A stretch of 64,000 nucleotides of DNA, from the NCBI GenBank assembly GCA_030682575.1, contig JAUXNX010000001.1:248001-312000 (forward strand), given 5' to 3'. Below the pieces are notes generated by a model. It made no database searches, was not told where the DNA came from, and worked only from the letters and a program-made list of their open reading frames with translations. Within the stretch, counting starts at the first letter, position 1, and every line of letters starts with the position of its first letter. This DNA comes from Gammaproteobacteria bacterium. GTDB taxonomy: Bacteria; Pseudomonadota; Gammaproteobacteria; Pseudomonadales; Pseudohongiellaceae. Positions 16,248 through 25,154 of this stretch are shown one piece after another. A program made the translations under genes and the position numbers.

Positions 16248-17837
16248 CTATTCCAGCCCCTGAAAATGCCGCAAGCGCATTCCACAGAGGAGGAGCGTTA
16301 CCAGGTAAAGCAGCAGACCGCCCACACTGAGAACGGTGATTTGCAGGATTCGGGTCCAGATGTCCCACGTCAGCCAGTCCTGCCAATCACCCATCAGCAC
16401 CCACAGAAAGACGCTCATGATGGCATTGGCTGCAAGCAGACGCAGCAGAAAGACACCCCACCCCGGCTGGAATACAAAAATCTTCTGTAGACACAACCCA
16501 CGCAGCAGTAATCCAGCATTCAGACAAGCCGCCAGTGATGTGGCCAATGCCAGTCCTGTGTGCGCGAAATCCAGTACGAACACCAACAGGATGTTCATCA
16601 CCATGTTTGCCACCATCGCAATGATCCCTATGCGCACCGGCGTTCTGGTGTCCTGCCGGGAATAATAGCCGGGGGCAAAGACCTTGATCGACATGAATGC
16701 GAGCAGTCCCAATGTGTACGCCTGTAAACTACTGGTGACCTTGACGACATCGTCAGGTGTGAAATTCTGACCCTGAAACAACGTGATGATCAGCGGCTGA
16801 GCCAACAGGATCAACGCCAGACTTGCGGGCACCGCAATCACCAGTACCATGCGAAACGCCCAGTCGAGCATCGCCGCAAATTCGTCGCCCAGTTTCTCGG
16901 CATGCTTGCGTGACAGACTGGGCAGCACCACGGTCGCAATCGCGATGCCGAAGATACCCAGTGGCAACTCCACCAGGCGATCTGAAAAATACAGCCACGA
17001 CACGCTGCCGGAGACCAGCAGCGAAGCGATGAACGTGTCGAGCAGCAGATTGATCTGACTGACCGATACGCCAAACAGCGCCGGGATCATCAGCGTCATC
17101 ACACGCACAACACCTTCGTGCTTCGGGTTGTAGCGAGGCAGCGGCAGCAGGCGCAGTCGCGCAAGATAAGGCAACTGAAACACCAGTTGTGCGACACCGG
17201 CTATCAACACACCCCAGGCCAACGCCATCTCTGGCTGCACCATATAAGGACTGAGGAATACGGCTGAAGCAATCAGCGCAACGTTAAGCAGAGCTGGTGT
17301 GAGTGCAGGTATCGCAAAGCGGTCAAAACTGTTGAGGATGGAGCTGGCAAAGGCCGTCAGTGAGATCAGCAACAAATAGGGAAACGTGATGCGCAGCATG
17401 TCCACGAACAGCGCAAACTTGGCCGGGTCTTCGCGAAAGCCGTAGGCAATGGGAATGGCGAGAACTGGTGCAGTCACGACCACAATGACGGTGAGCAACA
17501 ACAGCACGGCACTGAGACTGCCAGCCACACTGTCCACCAGTGCCTTGATCTCGGCGTGGGCGCGCTGACTGCGATATTCGGACAACACCGGCACAAAGGC
17601 CTGGTTGAAGGCGCCTTCGGCAAAGAGGCGGCGCAGGAAGTTGGGAATCTTGAAAGCGAGGAAAAAAGCGTCTGTGCCATCACCGGGACCGAACATGCGA
17701 GCCAGGACCACGTCCCGCGCCAACCCAAGCACACGTGACACCATGGTCATACCGCCGGTCAGAGCGCTGGAGCGCAGCAGGCCGCGCCGTTTACCGGCGC
17801 CCTGCTCTGCTGTCTTCTCGTCTGGGGTATCGCTCAT
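16248..17837 (-). CDS. murJ: Lipid II flippase MurJ (MviN)
   Basis: 529 residues with about 14 membrane helices. MurJ flips lipid II across the inner membrane for peptidoglycan synthesis. Family marks include the N-terminal RSSALTGGMTMVSRVLGL, the ARMFGPGDGTDAFFLAFKIPN loop with conserved Arg and Asp, and FAEGAFNQAFVPV. In many relatives murJ lies next to rpsT and ribF; here rpsT is 14 kb away. The dps gene ends 15 bases upstream of its start, so read-through is possible. Confidence 0.96.
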   Translation of the reverse strand: MSDTPDEKTAEQGAGKRRGLLRSSALTGGMTMVSRVLGLARDVVLARMFGPGDGTDAFFLAFKIPNFLRRLFAEGAFNQAFVPVLSEYRSQRAHAEIKALVDSVAGSLSAVLLLLTVIVVVTAPVLAIPIAYGFREDPAKFALFVDMLRITFPYLLLISLTAFASSILNSFDRFAIPALTPALLNVALIASAVFLSPYMVQPEMALAWGVLIAGVAQLVFQLPYLARLRLLPLPRYNPKHEGVVRVMTLMIPALFGVSVSQINLLLDTFIASLLVSGSVSWLYFSDRLVELPLGIFGIAIATVVLPSLSRKHAEKLGDEFAAMLDWAFRMVLVIAVPASLALILLAQPLIITLFQGQNFTPDDVVKVTSSLQAYTLGLLAFMSIKVFAPGYYSRQDTRTPVRIGIIAMVANMVMNILLVFVLDFAHTGLALATSLAACLNAGLLLRGLCLQKIFVFQPGWGVFLLRLLAANAIMSVFLWVLMGDWQDWLTWDIWTRILQITVLSVGGLLLYLVTLLLCGMRLRHFQGLE

Positions 17838-17852
17838 GAGGCCGGGCTGCGT

Positions 17853-18323
17853 CTATTTGTTCAGCGCCCGCAACATCCAGGCAGTTTTCTCGTGAATCCG
17901 CATGCGATCCGAGGCCAGGGATACCGTGGATTCATCGCCTGCATCCTGAGCCAGCTTGAGCACCGTACGGCAAACCTTCACCACCTTCTCATGGCCCTGG
18001 GTCAGAATATCGACCATCTCGCGCCCCTCGGGCACACCATCCACTTCCTTGATCGAGCTGAGTTTCACGAATTCCTTGTAGGTACCGGGAGCTGGCACAT
18101 CCAACGTGCGGATACGCTCTGCCACTTCGTCTACAGCCAGTGCCAGTTCGGTATATTGTTCTTCAAACATAAGGTGCAGGTCGCGGAACTGCGGCCCGGT
18201 CACGTTCCAGTGGAAATTGTGCGTCTGCAGGTAGAGCGTGTAGGAATCTGCCAGAAGATGCTTCAAACCCTCCGCAATCTTGATGCGGTCTGCTTCTTTG
18301 ATACCTATGTCGATCTTGCTCAT
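17853..18323 (-). CDS. dps: Dps-family ferritin-like protein
   Basis: 156 residues, with AAGGAG upstream of the ATG. Dps dodecamers oxidise and store iron using H2O2 and can coat DNA. The ferroxidase-site residues are visible in [16 protein letters not shown] (His) and [22 protein letters not shown] (acidic pair). There is no extended Lys-rich N terminus, so DNA binding, if any, would be weak. Transcription probably continues into murJ. Confidence 0.92.
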   Translation of the reverse strand: MSKIDIGIKEADRIKIAEGLKHLLADSYTLYLQTHNFHWNVTGPQFRDLHLMFEEQYTELALAVDEVAERIRTLDVPAPGTYKEFVKLSSIKEVDGVPEGREMVDILTQGHEKVVKVCRTVLKLAQDAGDESTVSLASDRMRIHEKTAWMLRALNK

Positions 18324-18433
18324 CGCTTCTACTCCTTATCAACGTGAATTAACGTGATCACAGTATGACATCTGCGGGCGGCGCGCCCACTTCTCAAGTC
18401 GGCAGTTTGCCGGATAAGTCACGTTTGCCTTTA

Positions 18434-19138
18434 TCAGTCCGACGCCAGTCCCACATACACAGTCTGCACATCGTCATCGGCATCAATGGCATCGAGGAAC
18501 GCTTCCACTTCCTCACGCTCTGCTGCGCCAAGGCTGACGGGATTCTTCGAACGATAGCCCAGTTTCGCGGATTCCACTGTGAACCCGAAATTCGGCAGCG
18601 CCTTGCAGACCGCATCCAGATCCGTCGGTTCGGTCAGGAACAACGTGGCACCATCATCAGCGGACTCCAGATCCTGCGCTCCGGCCTCAATCGCGGCTTC
18701 CTCGGGATCAGCATCTGGAGTCTTCGGGCTGGCCTCGATCATGCCCAGATAGTCGAAGTCCCAGGACACGGAACCGGAGTTGCCCAGTTGCCCCTTGCGG
18801 AACAGCACACGCATGCTGGAGTACGTGCGATTGGTATTGTCAGTCAGGCACTCCACAATGACCGGCACCTGATGTGGCGCAAAGCCCTCGTAGATGGCCT
18901 TCTCGTAATGCACTGCATCGTCCAGAAGCCCTGCTCCCTTCTTGATGGCGCGCTCCAGAGTCTCGCGGGTCATGGAAGCCTTTTTGGCCGCTTCCACCGC
19001 CAATCGCAGGCGCGGGTTCATGTCAGGGTCGGCGCCGTTACGCGCAGCGACCATGATTTCCTTCGTGAGTTTGGTGAATATGCGGCCCTTGGCATTGGCC
19101 GCGAGTTCTTTATGTTTGACTTTCCACTGTGCGCCCAT
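18434..19138 (-). CDS. YebC/PmpR (TACO1) family regulator
   Basis: 234 residues. The protein has the three-domain YebC architecture: an N-terminal [20 protein letters not shown] helix region, the [28 protein letters not shown] segment and an acidic C-terminal domain ending [11 protein letters not shown]. Members are described as DNA-binding regulators and, more recently, as factors relieving ribosome stalling. It is not beside ruvC, the location of canonical yebC, so this may be the YeeN-type paralogue. Confidence 0.9.
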   Translation of the reverse strand: MGAQWKVKHKELAANAKGRIFTKLTKEIMVAARNGADPDMNPRLRLAVEAAKKASMTRETLERAIKKGAGLLDDAVHYEKAIYEGFAPHQVPVIVECLTDNTNRTYSSMRVLFRKGQLGNSGSVSWDFDYLGMIEASPKTPDADPEEAAIEAGAQDLESADDGATLFLTEPTDLDAVCKALPNFGFTVESAKLGYRSKNPVSLGAAEREEVEAFLDAIDADDDVQTVYVGLASD

Positions 19139-19242
19139 GGGTGCTCTCGTCTCGACTATTCTCTGCCCGTCGCCGGAGCAACAGGATTGCTGAAATTGTG
19201 TGGCTGAAGATGATCTGAAGGTGGCTGATAATACGGGGAAAA

Positions 19243-20865
19243 TCAGACGACCACAAACTGTCCCATCATGCCGTGATCCTCATGCTCAAGGATGTGGCAG
19301 TGGTACATGTAGGGTGTTTCAGGATCGGGGAAATCGTCGAAGCGGGCGATGATACGCACGGTTTCCGCAACATGCACACGCACCGTATCCTTGAAACCCT
19401 GCTCCTCAGGACGCGGCGGCACACCGTTACGATCGAGAATCTGGAAGTGCACCTTGTGGACATGAAAGGGGTGGATCATGGGTGACACATTGGACAGCTC
19501 CCATATCTCGGTGGTGCCTTCCTGCACCTCGAAATCGATCCGCGACATGTTCATGGTCAGGCCGTTGAGCCTGAAGATTGCACCACCATAACCTCCCCCA
19601 TTACCACCGCCATTGCCACCACCGCCCGCCCCACGCCCTTCGCGTCCTCCACCTGCGCCAGTACCATTGCCCATACCCAGCTCGAAGCGCCGAGTGACGG
19701 TGGCATCCTCTTCACGCAGGCGCTCGATCTGTGTCAGCCCGGCGGGCAACGCAGCGGATATTGCAAGTGCTTCTGCAGCACGAATGAGCAACACGTCGAA
19801 GCCGTCCTTGTCGAGATTGCGCATCATGCCGTTCATCTGCCCGTTATACATCAGCGGACCGGCGGGCACCGGCAGATTGACCAGATGAAGGTTCTCTCCG
19901 GCATTAAGGGTAATCACGATCTCTGCGCGCTCACCCGGCGCCAGCGTGATATGCGTGAGTTCCAACGGACTCTCCAGAAAGGCATTGTCACTGGCAATCA
20001 TCTGGAAGGCTCTACCATCACCGCAAGCGATGGTGAAGGTGCGAGCATTGGCCGCATTGAGAATGCGGAAACGGACTCTGTCGGTAGTGGCATCGAAGTA
20101 TGGTGACACCGTGCCATTGAGCACCAGAGTGTCGCCTCGCACACCACGCATCAGCGTACTGACATCGGTGGGATAAACCAGGGATCCGCTTTCATCGAAA
20201 GTGCGATCCTGAAGAATCAGCGGGATGTCGTCGATGCCGTACTGTGAAGGCAGATCCAGCGCAACGCTGTCATCGTCCTCGACGATCAGCAGGCCTGCCA
20301 GTCCACGATAAACCTGGGAGCCGGTGTGATGCGGAATATGGGAGTGATACCAACAGGTAGACGCCTTCTGATTCATTGTAAAAAAAGAGCGCCATGTCTC
20401 ACCTTGTGGAATCAACTGGTGCGGACCACCGTCCTGCTTCGCAGGAACATGCAGGCCATGCCAATGTACTGTGGTGTCCTCGTTCATGGTGTTACTGACG
20501 TTGATGACCACGCTTTCACCATCACGCAAGCGCAGCGTCGGACCAAGGTAACTGCCATTGACACCGATCGTGGGAGTTTCCAGCTCCGGAAAGAAGCGTG
20601 TCACGCCATGCTGGACCTGCAAGTGAAATTCACGCTCGGCGCCGTTCATGCTGCCTTCCAGCAACTCCGGAATCCGCAACGGATTGATACCCACCGGGCG
20701 TGGGGCCACACCAATTTCCTTGAACTGCACCGGACCGGAACCTGTCGGCTCGCTGTTGTTGGATTCACCGTCGCGCCTGCGAGACAGTAACGTGATGCCA
20801 GCTGCAGTGGCGAGGCCTGCGCCGGCTATCATCTTGAGGAATTTACGTCTTGCTGACACTTTCAT
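19243..20865 (-). CDS. Tat-exported multicopper oxidase with Gly-rich insert
   Basis: 540 residues from the ATG at 20865; a GTG seven codons earlier is an alternative. A twin-arginine signal (SARRKFLKM) exports the folded protein. All copper-site motifs are present: HWHGLH (134-139), CWYHSH (171-176), HPFHVH (465-470) and [13 protein letters not shown] (from 522), so it should be an active laccase/CueO/CotA-type oxidase. Residues about 397-428 form a run of Gly with few Asn and Arg, placed where CueO has its Met-rich segment; no Met-rich region is seen. It is the last gene of the storage-protein operon, 59 bases after the preceding stop. Confidence 0.9.
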   Translation of the reverse strand: MKVSARRKFLKMIAGAGLATAAGITLLSRRRDGESNNSEPTGSGPVQFKEIGVAPRPVGINPLRIPELLEGSMNGAEREFHLQVQHGVTRFFPELETPTIGVNGSYLGPTLRLRDGESVVINVSNTMNEDTTVHWHGLHVPAKQDGGPHQLIPQGETWRSFFTMNQKASTCWYHSHIPHHTGSQVYRGLAGLLIVEDDDSVALDLPSQYGIDDIPLILQDRTFDESGSLVYPTDVSTLMRGVRGDTLVLNGTVSPYFDATTDRVRFRILNAANARTFTIACGDGRAFQMIASDNAFLESPLELTHITLAPGERAEIVITLNAGENLHLVNLPVPAGPLMYNGQMNGMMRNLDKDGFDVLLIRAAEALAISAALPAGLTQIERLREEDATVTRRFELGMGNGTGAGGGREGRGAGGGGNGGGNGGGYGGAIFRLNGLTMNMSRIDFEVQEGTTEIWELSNVSPMIHPFHVHKVHFQILDRNGVPPRPEEQGFKDTVRVHVAETVRIIARFDDFPDPETPYMYHCHILEHEDHGMMGQFVVV

Positions 20866-20924
20866 CACTACTGCACTGGACTCCACAACATATTCTGATC
20901 GGATTGCGCGGCAACACTCGCGCT

Positions 20925-21755
20925 TCAGTCGGCATACACAATGGTACCAACATGCTCGCCGCTGATGGCCCTTGCGATCAGGTCTGGTCGACGCCCGTTG
21001 ACCAATTGAAACTCCTTCACCAGACGCGCATTCATCAACACATCGAGCAACACTTCATCGAACGGCAGTGTCTCCAGATTGCGCTCACGCAATTCGGTGA
21101 CACTGATCCTGTCAAAGAACTGTGCAGACGGATTTTTCTTCGGATCTTCCGCATATAACCCGTCGACGTCCTTTACCAGAGTGACAGACTTGCACCCGAA
21201 GCATTCGGCAAGGATCAGACAACCGGCATCGGTGCGATGCGGTGGAATCTTGCCGATGGCTGGTGGATGTTCCCAAAGAGAATACGGTGGCACCCCGTTA
21301 AAGATCACACCCGGCACAGCCTTCATGAACAATGGCAGAAGGTGCCCGAAAATCTCGGGAGGGATGGCGGTCACGCCGTGGGGCGCGAGCAATGTTCCAA
21401 GAATGTGGGCGTTGCCCAGCGCATCAGCTACAGAGACTTGCGCAAGCACGCCGGTCGGCAGGCCGAGATCCAGACCGATGGAAAAGACGTGACGGCTACG
21501 CGCCCCGGCGCCTACACCGAGAATCAGTTTCTGTGTCCGCAGAATGTCGCCGAGGGCATCAACTACCGGCATGACGACATCGCGGCCTGCCTCCAGAATG
21601 GAACTGCCTCCGATCTTGACCACATGCACATTGGGCAACATGCGCATGACAGGAGTTTCGGTGCTGGCCATTACATCCTTGTCCAGCAGGCTCTCGCGGG
21701 AGAGCAGCGACTGCATGTGATGACGGTGGTCTGTGTTGTACTTGTCGATGCTCAT
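20925..21755 (-). CDS. Molybdenum storage protein-like subunit, alpha-type (amino acid kinase fold)
   Basis: 276 residues. The amino-acid-kinase fold shows VVKIGGSS, GVGAGARSRHVFSIGLDLGLP, IPPHRTDAGCLILAE and the closing SGEHVGTIV. These match, from memory, the alpha subunit (MosA) of Azotobacter vinelandii MoSto, a cage that uses ATP to build polyoxomolybdate or tungstate clusters. The Azotobacter alpha chain has three consecutive His after PPY; here the segment is PPYSLW, as in beta chains. Whether molybdate is stored is therefore open. AGGAG lies 13 bases upstream of the ATG. The paired beta-type gene is 21 bases upstream. Confidence 0.85.
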   Translation of the reverse strand: MSIDKYNTDHRHHMQSLLSRESLLDKDVMASTETPVMRMLPNVHVVKIGGSSILEAGRDVVMPVVDALGDILRTQKLILGVGAGARSRHVFSIGLDLGLPTGVLAQVSVADALGNAHILGTLLAPHGVTAIPPEIFGHLLPLFMKAVPGVIFNGVPPYSLWEHPPAIGKIPPHRTDAGCLILAECFGCKSVTLVKDVDGLYAEDPKKNPSAQFFDRISVTELRERNLETLPFDEVLLDVLMNARLVKEFQLVNGRRPDLIARAISGEHVGTIVYAD

Positions 21756-21776
21756 GCTGAGTTCCGTACTCCTGTC

Positions 21777-22604
21777 TCAATCTGACGTGATGATGGTGCC
21801 GACGTGTTCGCCGTTCAGCGCACGGGTCAGGTTGCCCTTTACCAGGCCATTGATGATCTGGATCGAGCGGCGATTGCGCGCATGCTCCATCATGTCGAGC
21901 ACGCTGTGTTCGACCACGACATCCTGCAGGTCCAACGCCCTGAGTTCCGCAACACTGATTTTAGGAATGAATGTCGCGTGTTTGTCTTTCTTGGGGTCAG
22001 CACTGTACAGACCATCCTCGTCCTTCACATAGATCATGGAGCGAGTGCCGAATGTCTCACTCACCAGATAAGCACCGGTGTCGGTGCGGTGCGGAGGGAT
22101 ACGGCCCACCGCCGGATTCGTCTGCCAGAACGTGTACGGAGGCATACCAAAGAAAATGGCTGCGCGACGCTCAGCCAGATACAGGGGCAATTGCGGAAAC
22201 TGCACGGGTTCGATGAAGGGAATGCCCTCGTCTGCCAGCAGATAGTGCAGCATACGTGCATTCTGCATGCTCACGAATGTTCCCAGCACACTCAGCACCC
22301 CCGTCGGCATGCCCAGCTCGATACCGACACTATAGGCGTGACGTGCCCGGGTGCCGGCACCCGTGCCGATGATCATCTGGTGCCGCGGCAGGTTCTGCTT
22401 GATTTCTTCGATCAGCGGATACACCGCCACACGACCTCGGTCGATGAAGCTCTGCCCGCCAATCTTGATGACGTTGGCACTCGGCAGTATCTGCAGATTG
22501 GGGGTATCGCCGGTCCGGGCCAATAACGACTTGTCGGTGAGATTGCCCGCGACAAGGGCGGCTCCAAGCTCTGTCAGTGTTGAATTGTTCATCATTTTTT
22601 TCAC
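21777..22604 (-). CDS. Molybdenum storage protein-like subunit, beta-type
   Basis: 275 residues. VIKIGGQSFIDRGR, GTGAGTRARHAYSVGIELG, IPPHRTDTGAYLVSE, YVKDEDGLYSADPKKDKHATFIPKIS-type segments and GEHVGTIIT closely match the Azotobacter MosB chain. The first codon is GTG at 22604, overlapping the stop of the small upstream gene; ATGs at 22595 and 22592 are alternatives. With the neighbouring alpha-type gene it would form an alpha3-beta3 cage. No mod transporter, nif gene or molybdenum-cofactor gene is present in the window. Confidence 0.87.
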   Translation of the reverse strand: MKKMMNNSTLTELGAALVAGNLTDKSLLARTGDTPNLQILPSANVIKIGGQSFIDRGRVAVYPLIEEIKQNLPRHQMIIGTGAGTRARHAYSVGIELGMPTGVLSVLGTFVSMQNARMLHYLLADEGIPFIEPVQFPQLPLYLAERRAAIFFGMPPYTFWQTNPAVGRIPPHRTDTGAYLVSETFGTRSMIYVKDEDGLYSADPKKDKHATFIPKISVAELRALDLQDVVVEHSVLDMMEHARNRRSIQIINGLVKGNLTRALNGEHVGTIITSD

Positions 22605-22909
22605 GTCTCCAGCAAATAGACATGCAGCATGGTGTCGCTCTGCGCGAGCCAGACATCCAAGCCACCCATCAGCGCCAGAGCTTCAGAGGTGTCAATATCG
22701 CGAATATCTCGTGCCCCAAATTCATCGAGATAGAATCCGATTCGCTCCTGTGCAGCTTCAGCGGCAAGCTTTGTCTTCAGCCAGACACGCAGAGACTCTG
22801 AATCCTCCGCAGGGATACGACGCACCAGTTCATTGTGAATTTCCAGCACCGACGCCTCTTCTTCCAGATTGGCGTTCAGCACCTCTTCTTTCGTGATGGT
22901 TGTTGTCAC
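22601..22909 (-). CDS. Small acidic protein of unknown function, coupled to the storage-protein genes
   Basis: 102 residues from a GTG at 22909 with GAGGAG six bases upstream; a TTG seven codons earlier has no such site. The protein is acidic and helical by eye, with no Cys, no signal peptide and only two Met after the start. I recognise no family. Its stop codon overlaps the start of the beta-type storage subunit (GTGA), which implies translational coupling and a related job, for example as an adaptor or regulator of cage assembly; that is inference only. Confidence 0.7.
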   Translation of the reverse strand: MTTTITKEEVLNANLEEEASVLEIHNELVRRIPAEDSESLRVWLKTKLAAEAAQERIGFYLDEFGARDIRDIDTSEALALMGGLDVWLAQSDTMLHVYLLET

Positions 22910-22960
22910 TTGCTCTCCTCGATACTTCAATGGTGTCCGACTGTAGACCCTCTTGGCGAC

Positions 22961-23881
22961 TCAGCGCCTGCTCTGCAATGGATAGATGAAGACTACTGCC
23001 ACAATGATGAGCGCCCCGGCGTAGAAACCGGCATTGAGCTCGCGCTGCTCGTCCAATATCAGAATGGCGAGCATGATCGCATAAATCGGCTCCATATTGA
23101 CCGCCAGCGCACTGGCATATGCGGATAACCGGCGCAGGGCATGCAGAGAAAGTGCGAACGGCAGCAGCGTGCAACCGAAGGCCAATATCAGCAGGTAACC
23201 CAGATCCTCCCCAGGTGGCACTGCAAAAAGCTCGGCAGGAACTGGCAATATGGCTCCAGCGCCCCCTTCCAGCGGGATCAACAACAGGCCCCCGGACAAC
23301 AGAGCCAGAAACAGACCACCTGCCAGCATTTCGATTGCCGTGACGCTCAGAGGATCTGTACGAGTCACCAGGCGCTTGTTGAAGGCGCTGAACAGAGCCA
23401 CCAGAAACGCCGACAGCACGCCAACGAAAATACCGGGATTCATCATGTCGGGCGTGCCACCAACCACGATGGCGATGCCCGGCAACACCAACACACCTAA
23501 TAGCAGTTCCCGGGGTCGGAATCGACTGCCCGTGACAATCGGCTCAATCACACAGAGAAACACCGGCACCAGTGCCATGCAGGTTGCTGCAACAGAAGCA
23601 TTAGCGAGTTTGATGGAACCGTAGAATGTCAGCCAGTGCAGTGCCACCAGTACACCAACGCCACTGAATGCGAGTAGATGACGGCGAGAGAGACTCGCAA
23701 GTCCGCGCCATACTCCAGGCAACACCAACAACACACCCGCCACCATGAGCATGCGCCACAGCACCAGAGGTAACGCGGGCAATGTGATCAGGCGGCCAAG
23801 AATGGCAGTGAATCCCCACAGGAAAACGCAGAAGTGAATCTGTAGCCAGGGATTGTTCCAGGTTGTGTTGGGAGAGGTCAT
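22961..23881 (-). CDS. DMT-superfamily transporter (EamA)
   Basis: 306 residues with ten hydrophobic helices in two EamA repeats (about residues 10-140 and 155-300). Typical endings such as NMEPIYAIMLAILILDEQ in the second repeat are present. EamA proteins export amino acids, metabolites or drugs across the inner membrane; the substrate here is unknown. It is the first gene of the minus-strand run that continues, after 51 bases, into the small acidic protein and the storage-protein pair. Confidence 0.88.
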   Translation of the reverse strand: MTSPNTTWNNPWLQIHFCVFLWGFTAILGRLITLPALPLVLWRMLMVAGVLLVLPGVWRGLASLSRRHLLAFSGVGVLVALHWLTFYGSIKLANASVAATCMALVPVFLCVIEPIVTGSRFRPRELLLGVLVLPGIAIVVGGTPDMMNPGIFVGVLSAFLVALFSAFNKRLVTRTDPLSVTAIEMLAGGLFLALLSGGLLLIPLEGGAGAILPVPAELFAVPPGEDLGYLLILAFGCTLLPFALSLHALRRLSAYASALAVNMEPIYAIMLAILILDEQRELNAGFYAGALIIVAVVFIYPLQSRR

Positions 23882-24089
23882 GCAATCAGTTCAGCAATGG
23901 TTAATGCGCCAGCAGCATACTGGAACACGAGTGGCTAATGAAGTTGCAGTGGGTCGGTTACATCCACATCAGGATAGAGATTGAATAATACCTGCCACGC
24001 CCCCAGATAAGTCTGCAGCAGCCGCGCAACACGGGCTGTGATGCGTGGCTCTGCTTTGCATGTTTCCGAAATGAACAAGGAGTTCTACC

Positions 24090-24455
24090 ATGAATATTCG
24101 CATTCTGATGCTCGCTACCGGCCTGCTGGTTCTCGCTGCCTGTCAGGCCTCTACTCCGAACGCCGTACAACGTGGCACCCCCGGCGAACAAGTCAGCTCC
24201 ATATGTTTCAACCGGCAGATCGACAACTGGCAACCGTTGAGTCGTAACGCGATCATTCTGGAGCGTGGTCTCAACGACTACTATCGAGTCATTCTGGACG
24301 GAGGCTGCGACGCACGACGCTCTGGTCTCTCCATCGTCACCGAATCCCGCACCGGAATTTGTCTGGAGGAAGGCGACGAGATAGACTTCGAGGGCGATTT
24401 TTCTCCCTCGTGCAGGATTAATCAAATCAATGCGTGGATACCCGCTATCGAATAG
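24090..24455 (+). CDS. DUF6491-type lipoprotein
   Basis: 121 residues with AAGGAG before the ATG. A lipoprotein signal ends at Cys18 (VLAAC). The mature part contains the CFNRQIDNWQPLSRNAIILE and YYRVILDGGCD pattern and two further cysteines (ICLEEGD, SPSCRIN), as in DUF6491 proteins, whose function is unknown. It probably sits in the periplasmic leaflet of the inner or outer membrane. The dioxygenase gene follows after 15 bases. Confidence 0.8.
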   Translation: MNIRILMLATGLLVLAACQASTPNAVQRGTPGEQVSSICFNRQIDNWQPLSRNAIILERGLNDYYRVILDGGCDARRSGLSIVTESRTGICLEEGDEIDFEGDFSPSCRINQINAWIPAIE

Positions 24456-24470
24456 CCTTGCGAGGCTCTC

Positions 24471-25094
24471 TTGAGCACTGCTCTGCGTACTGGCTATGAG
24501 GGTGGCTCCCTGTTGCACGGGGAGCCACTCGTACACGTTTTCGATGATTTTCTTTCTGCAACCGAGGTGATACATCTGCTCTCTGCAGGCGCCGGAAAAC
24601 TCGAGCCCGCCAAGGTCAGCCTTGCGGAAAAGGGTGCCGCCAGCAAGGGCCGCACCGGACGCAATTGCTGGATTCCTCACCGTCACGACGTCGTTATTGG
24701 CACCCTCTGTGAGCGCATCAGCACACTGGTGGAAATTCCGCTGCGGCAGACCGAGTCACTACAGCTCATCCACTACTTCGAGCAACAGGAATATGCTCCC
24801 CATTTCGATGCCTGGGATGCCTCGACCGAGGCTGGTCAGCGCTGCATGGCACGGGGTGGACAGCGCCTGGTAACCTGCCTGATGTACCTTAACGATGTCG
24901 ACGCAGGTGGCGGCACAATTTTTCCGAAGATGAACATCACGGTCGACGCCCGCAAGGGCCGCCTGCTGGTATTCCACAATTGTCATGTGGGCACCACAAC
25001 ACGACACCCCGCCAGCCTGCACGGCGGCATGCCCGTCCTGGCCGGCGAAAAATGGGCCTGCAATCTCTGGTTCCGGGAACGCGCCTATTGGTAA
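24471..25094 (+). CDS. Prolyl-4-hydroxylase-like 2OG-Fe(II) dioxygenase
   Basis: 207 residues. The start appears to be TTG at 24471 with GAGG six bases upstream; no ATG is available near it. The iron triad is His111, Asp113 (APHFDAWD) and His184 (SLHGGMPV), and Lys194 (GEKWACNLWF) binds 2-oxoglutarate. YLNDVDAGGGTIFP is the usual family segment. It hydroxylates a proline or another residue in an unknown target. It lies directly after the DUF6491 lipoprotein and may be co-transcribed with it. Confidence 0.88.
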   Translation: MSTALRTGYEGGSLLHGEPLVHVFDDFLSATEVIHLLSAGAGKLEPAKVSLAEKGAASKGRTGRNCWIPHRHDVVIGTLCERISTLVEIPLRQTESLQLIHYFEQQEYAPHFDAWDASTEAGQRCMARGGQRLVTCLMYLNDVDAGGGTIFPKMNITVDARKGRLLVFHNCHVGTTTRHPASLHGGMPVLAGEKWACNLWFRERAYW

Positions 25095-25154
25095 CTTCCA
25101 GTGCTAAATCCTGGCAATAACCTCTGGATTGAAAATTGAATCCATGAATAGAGA

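Noticed and set aside
23958-24686. 242-codon minus-strand frame opposite the DUF6491 and dioxygenase genes
   Set aside because: The + strand genes have signal peptide, ribosome site and catalytic motifs; the minus-strand frame shows none.
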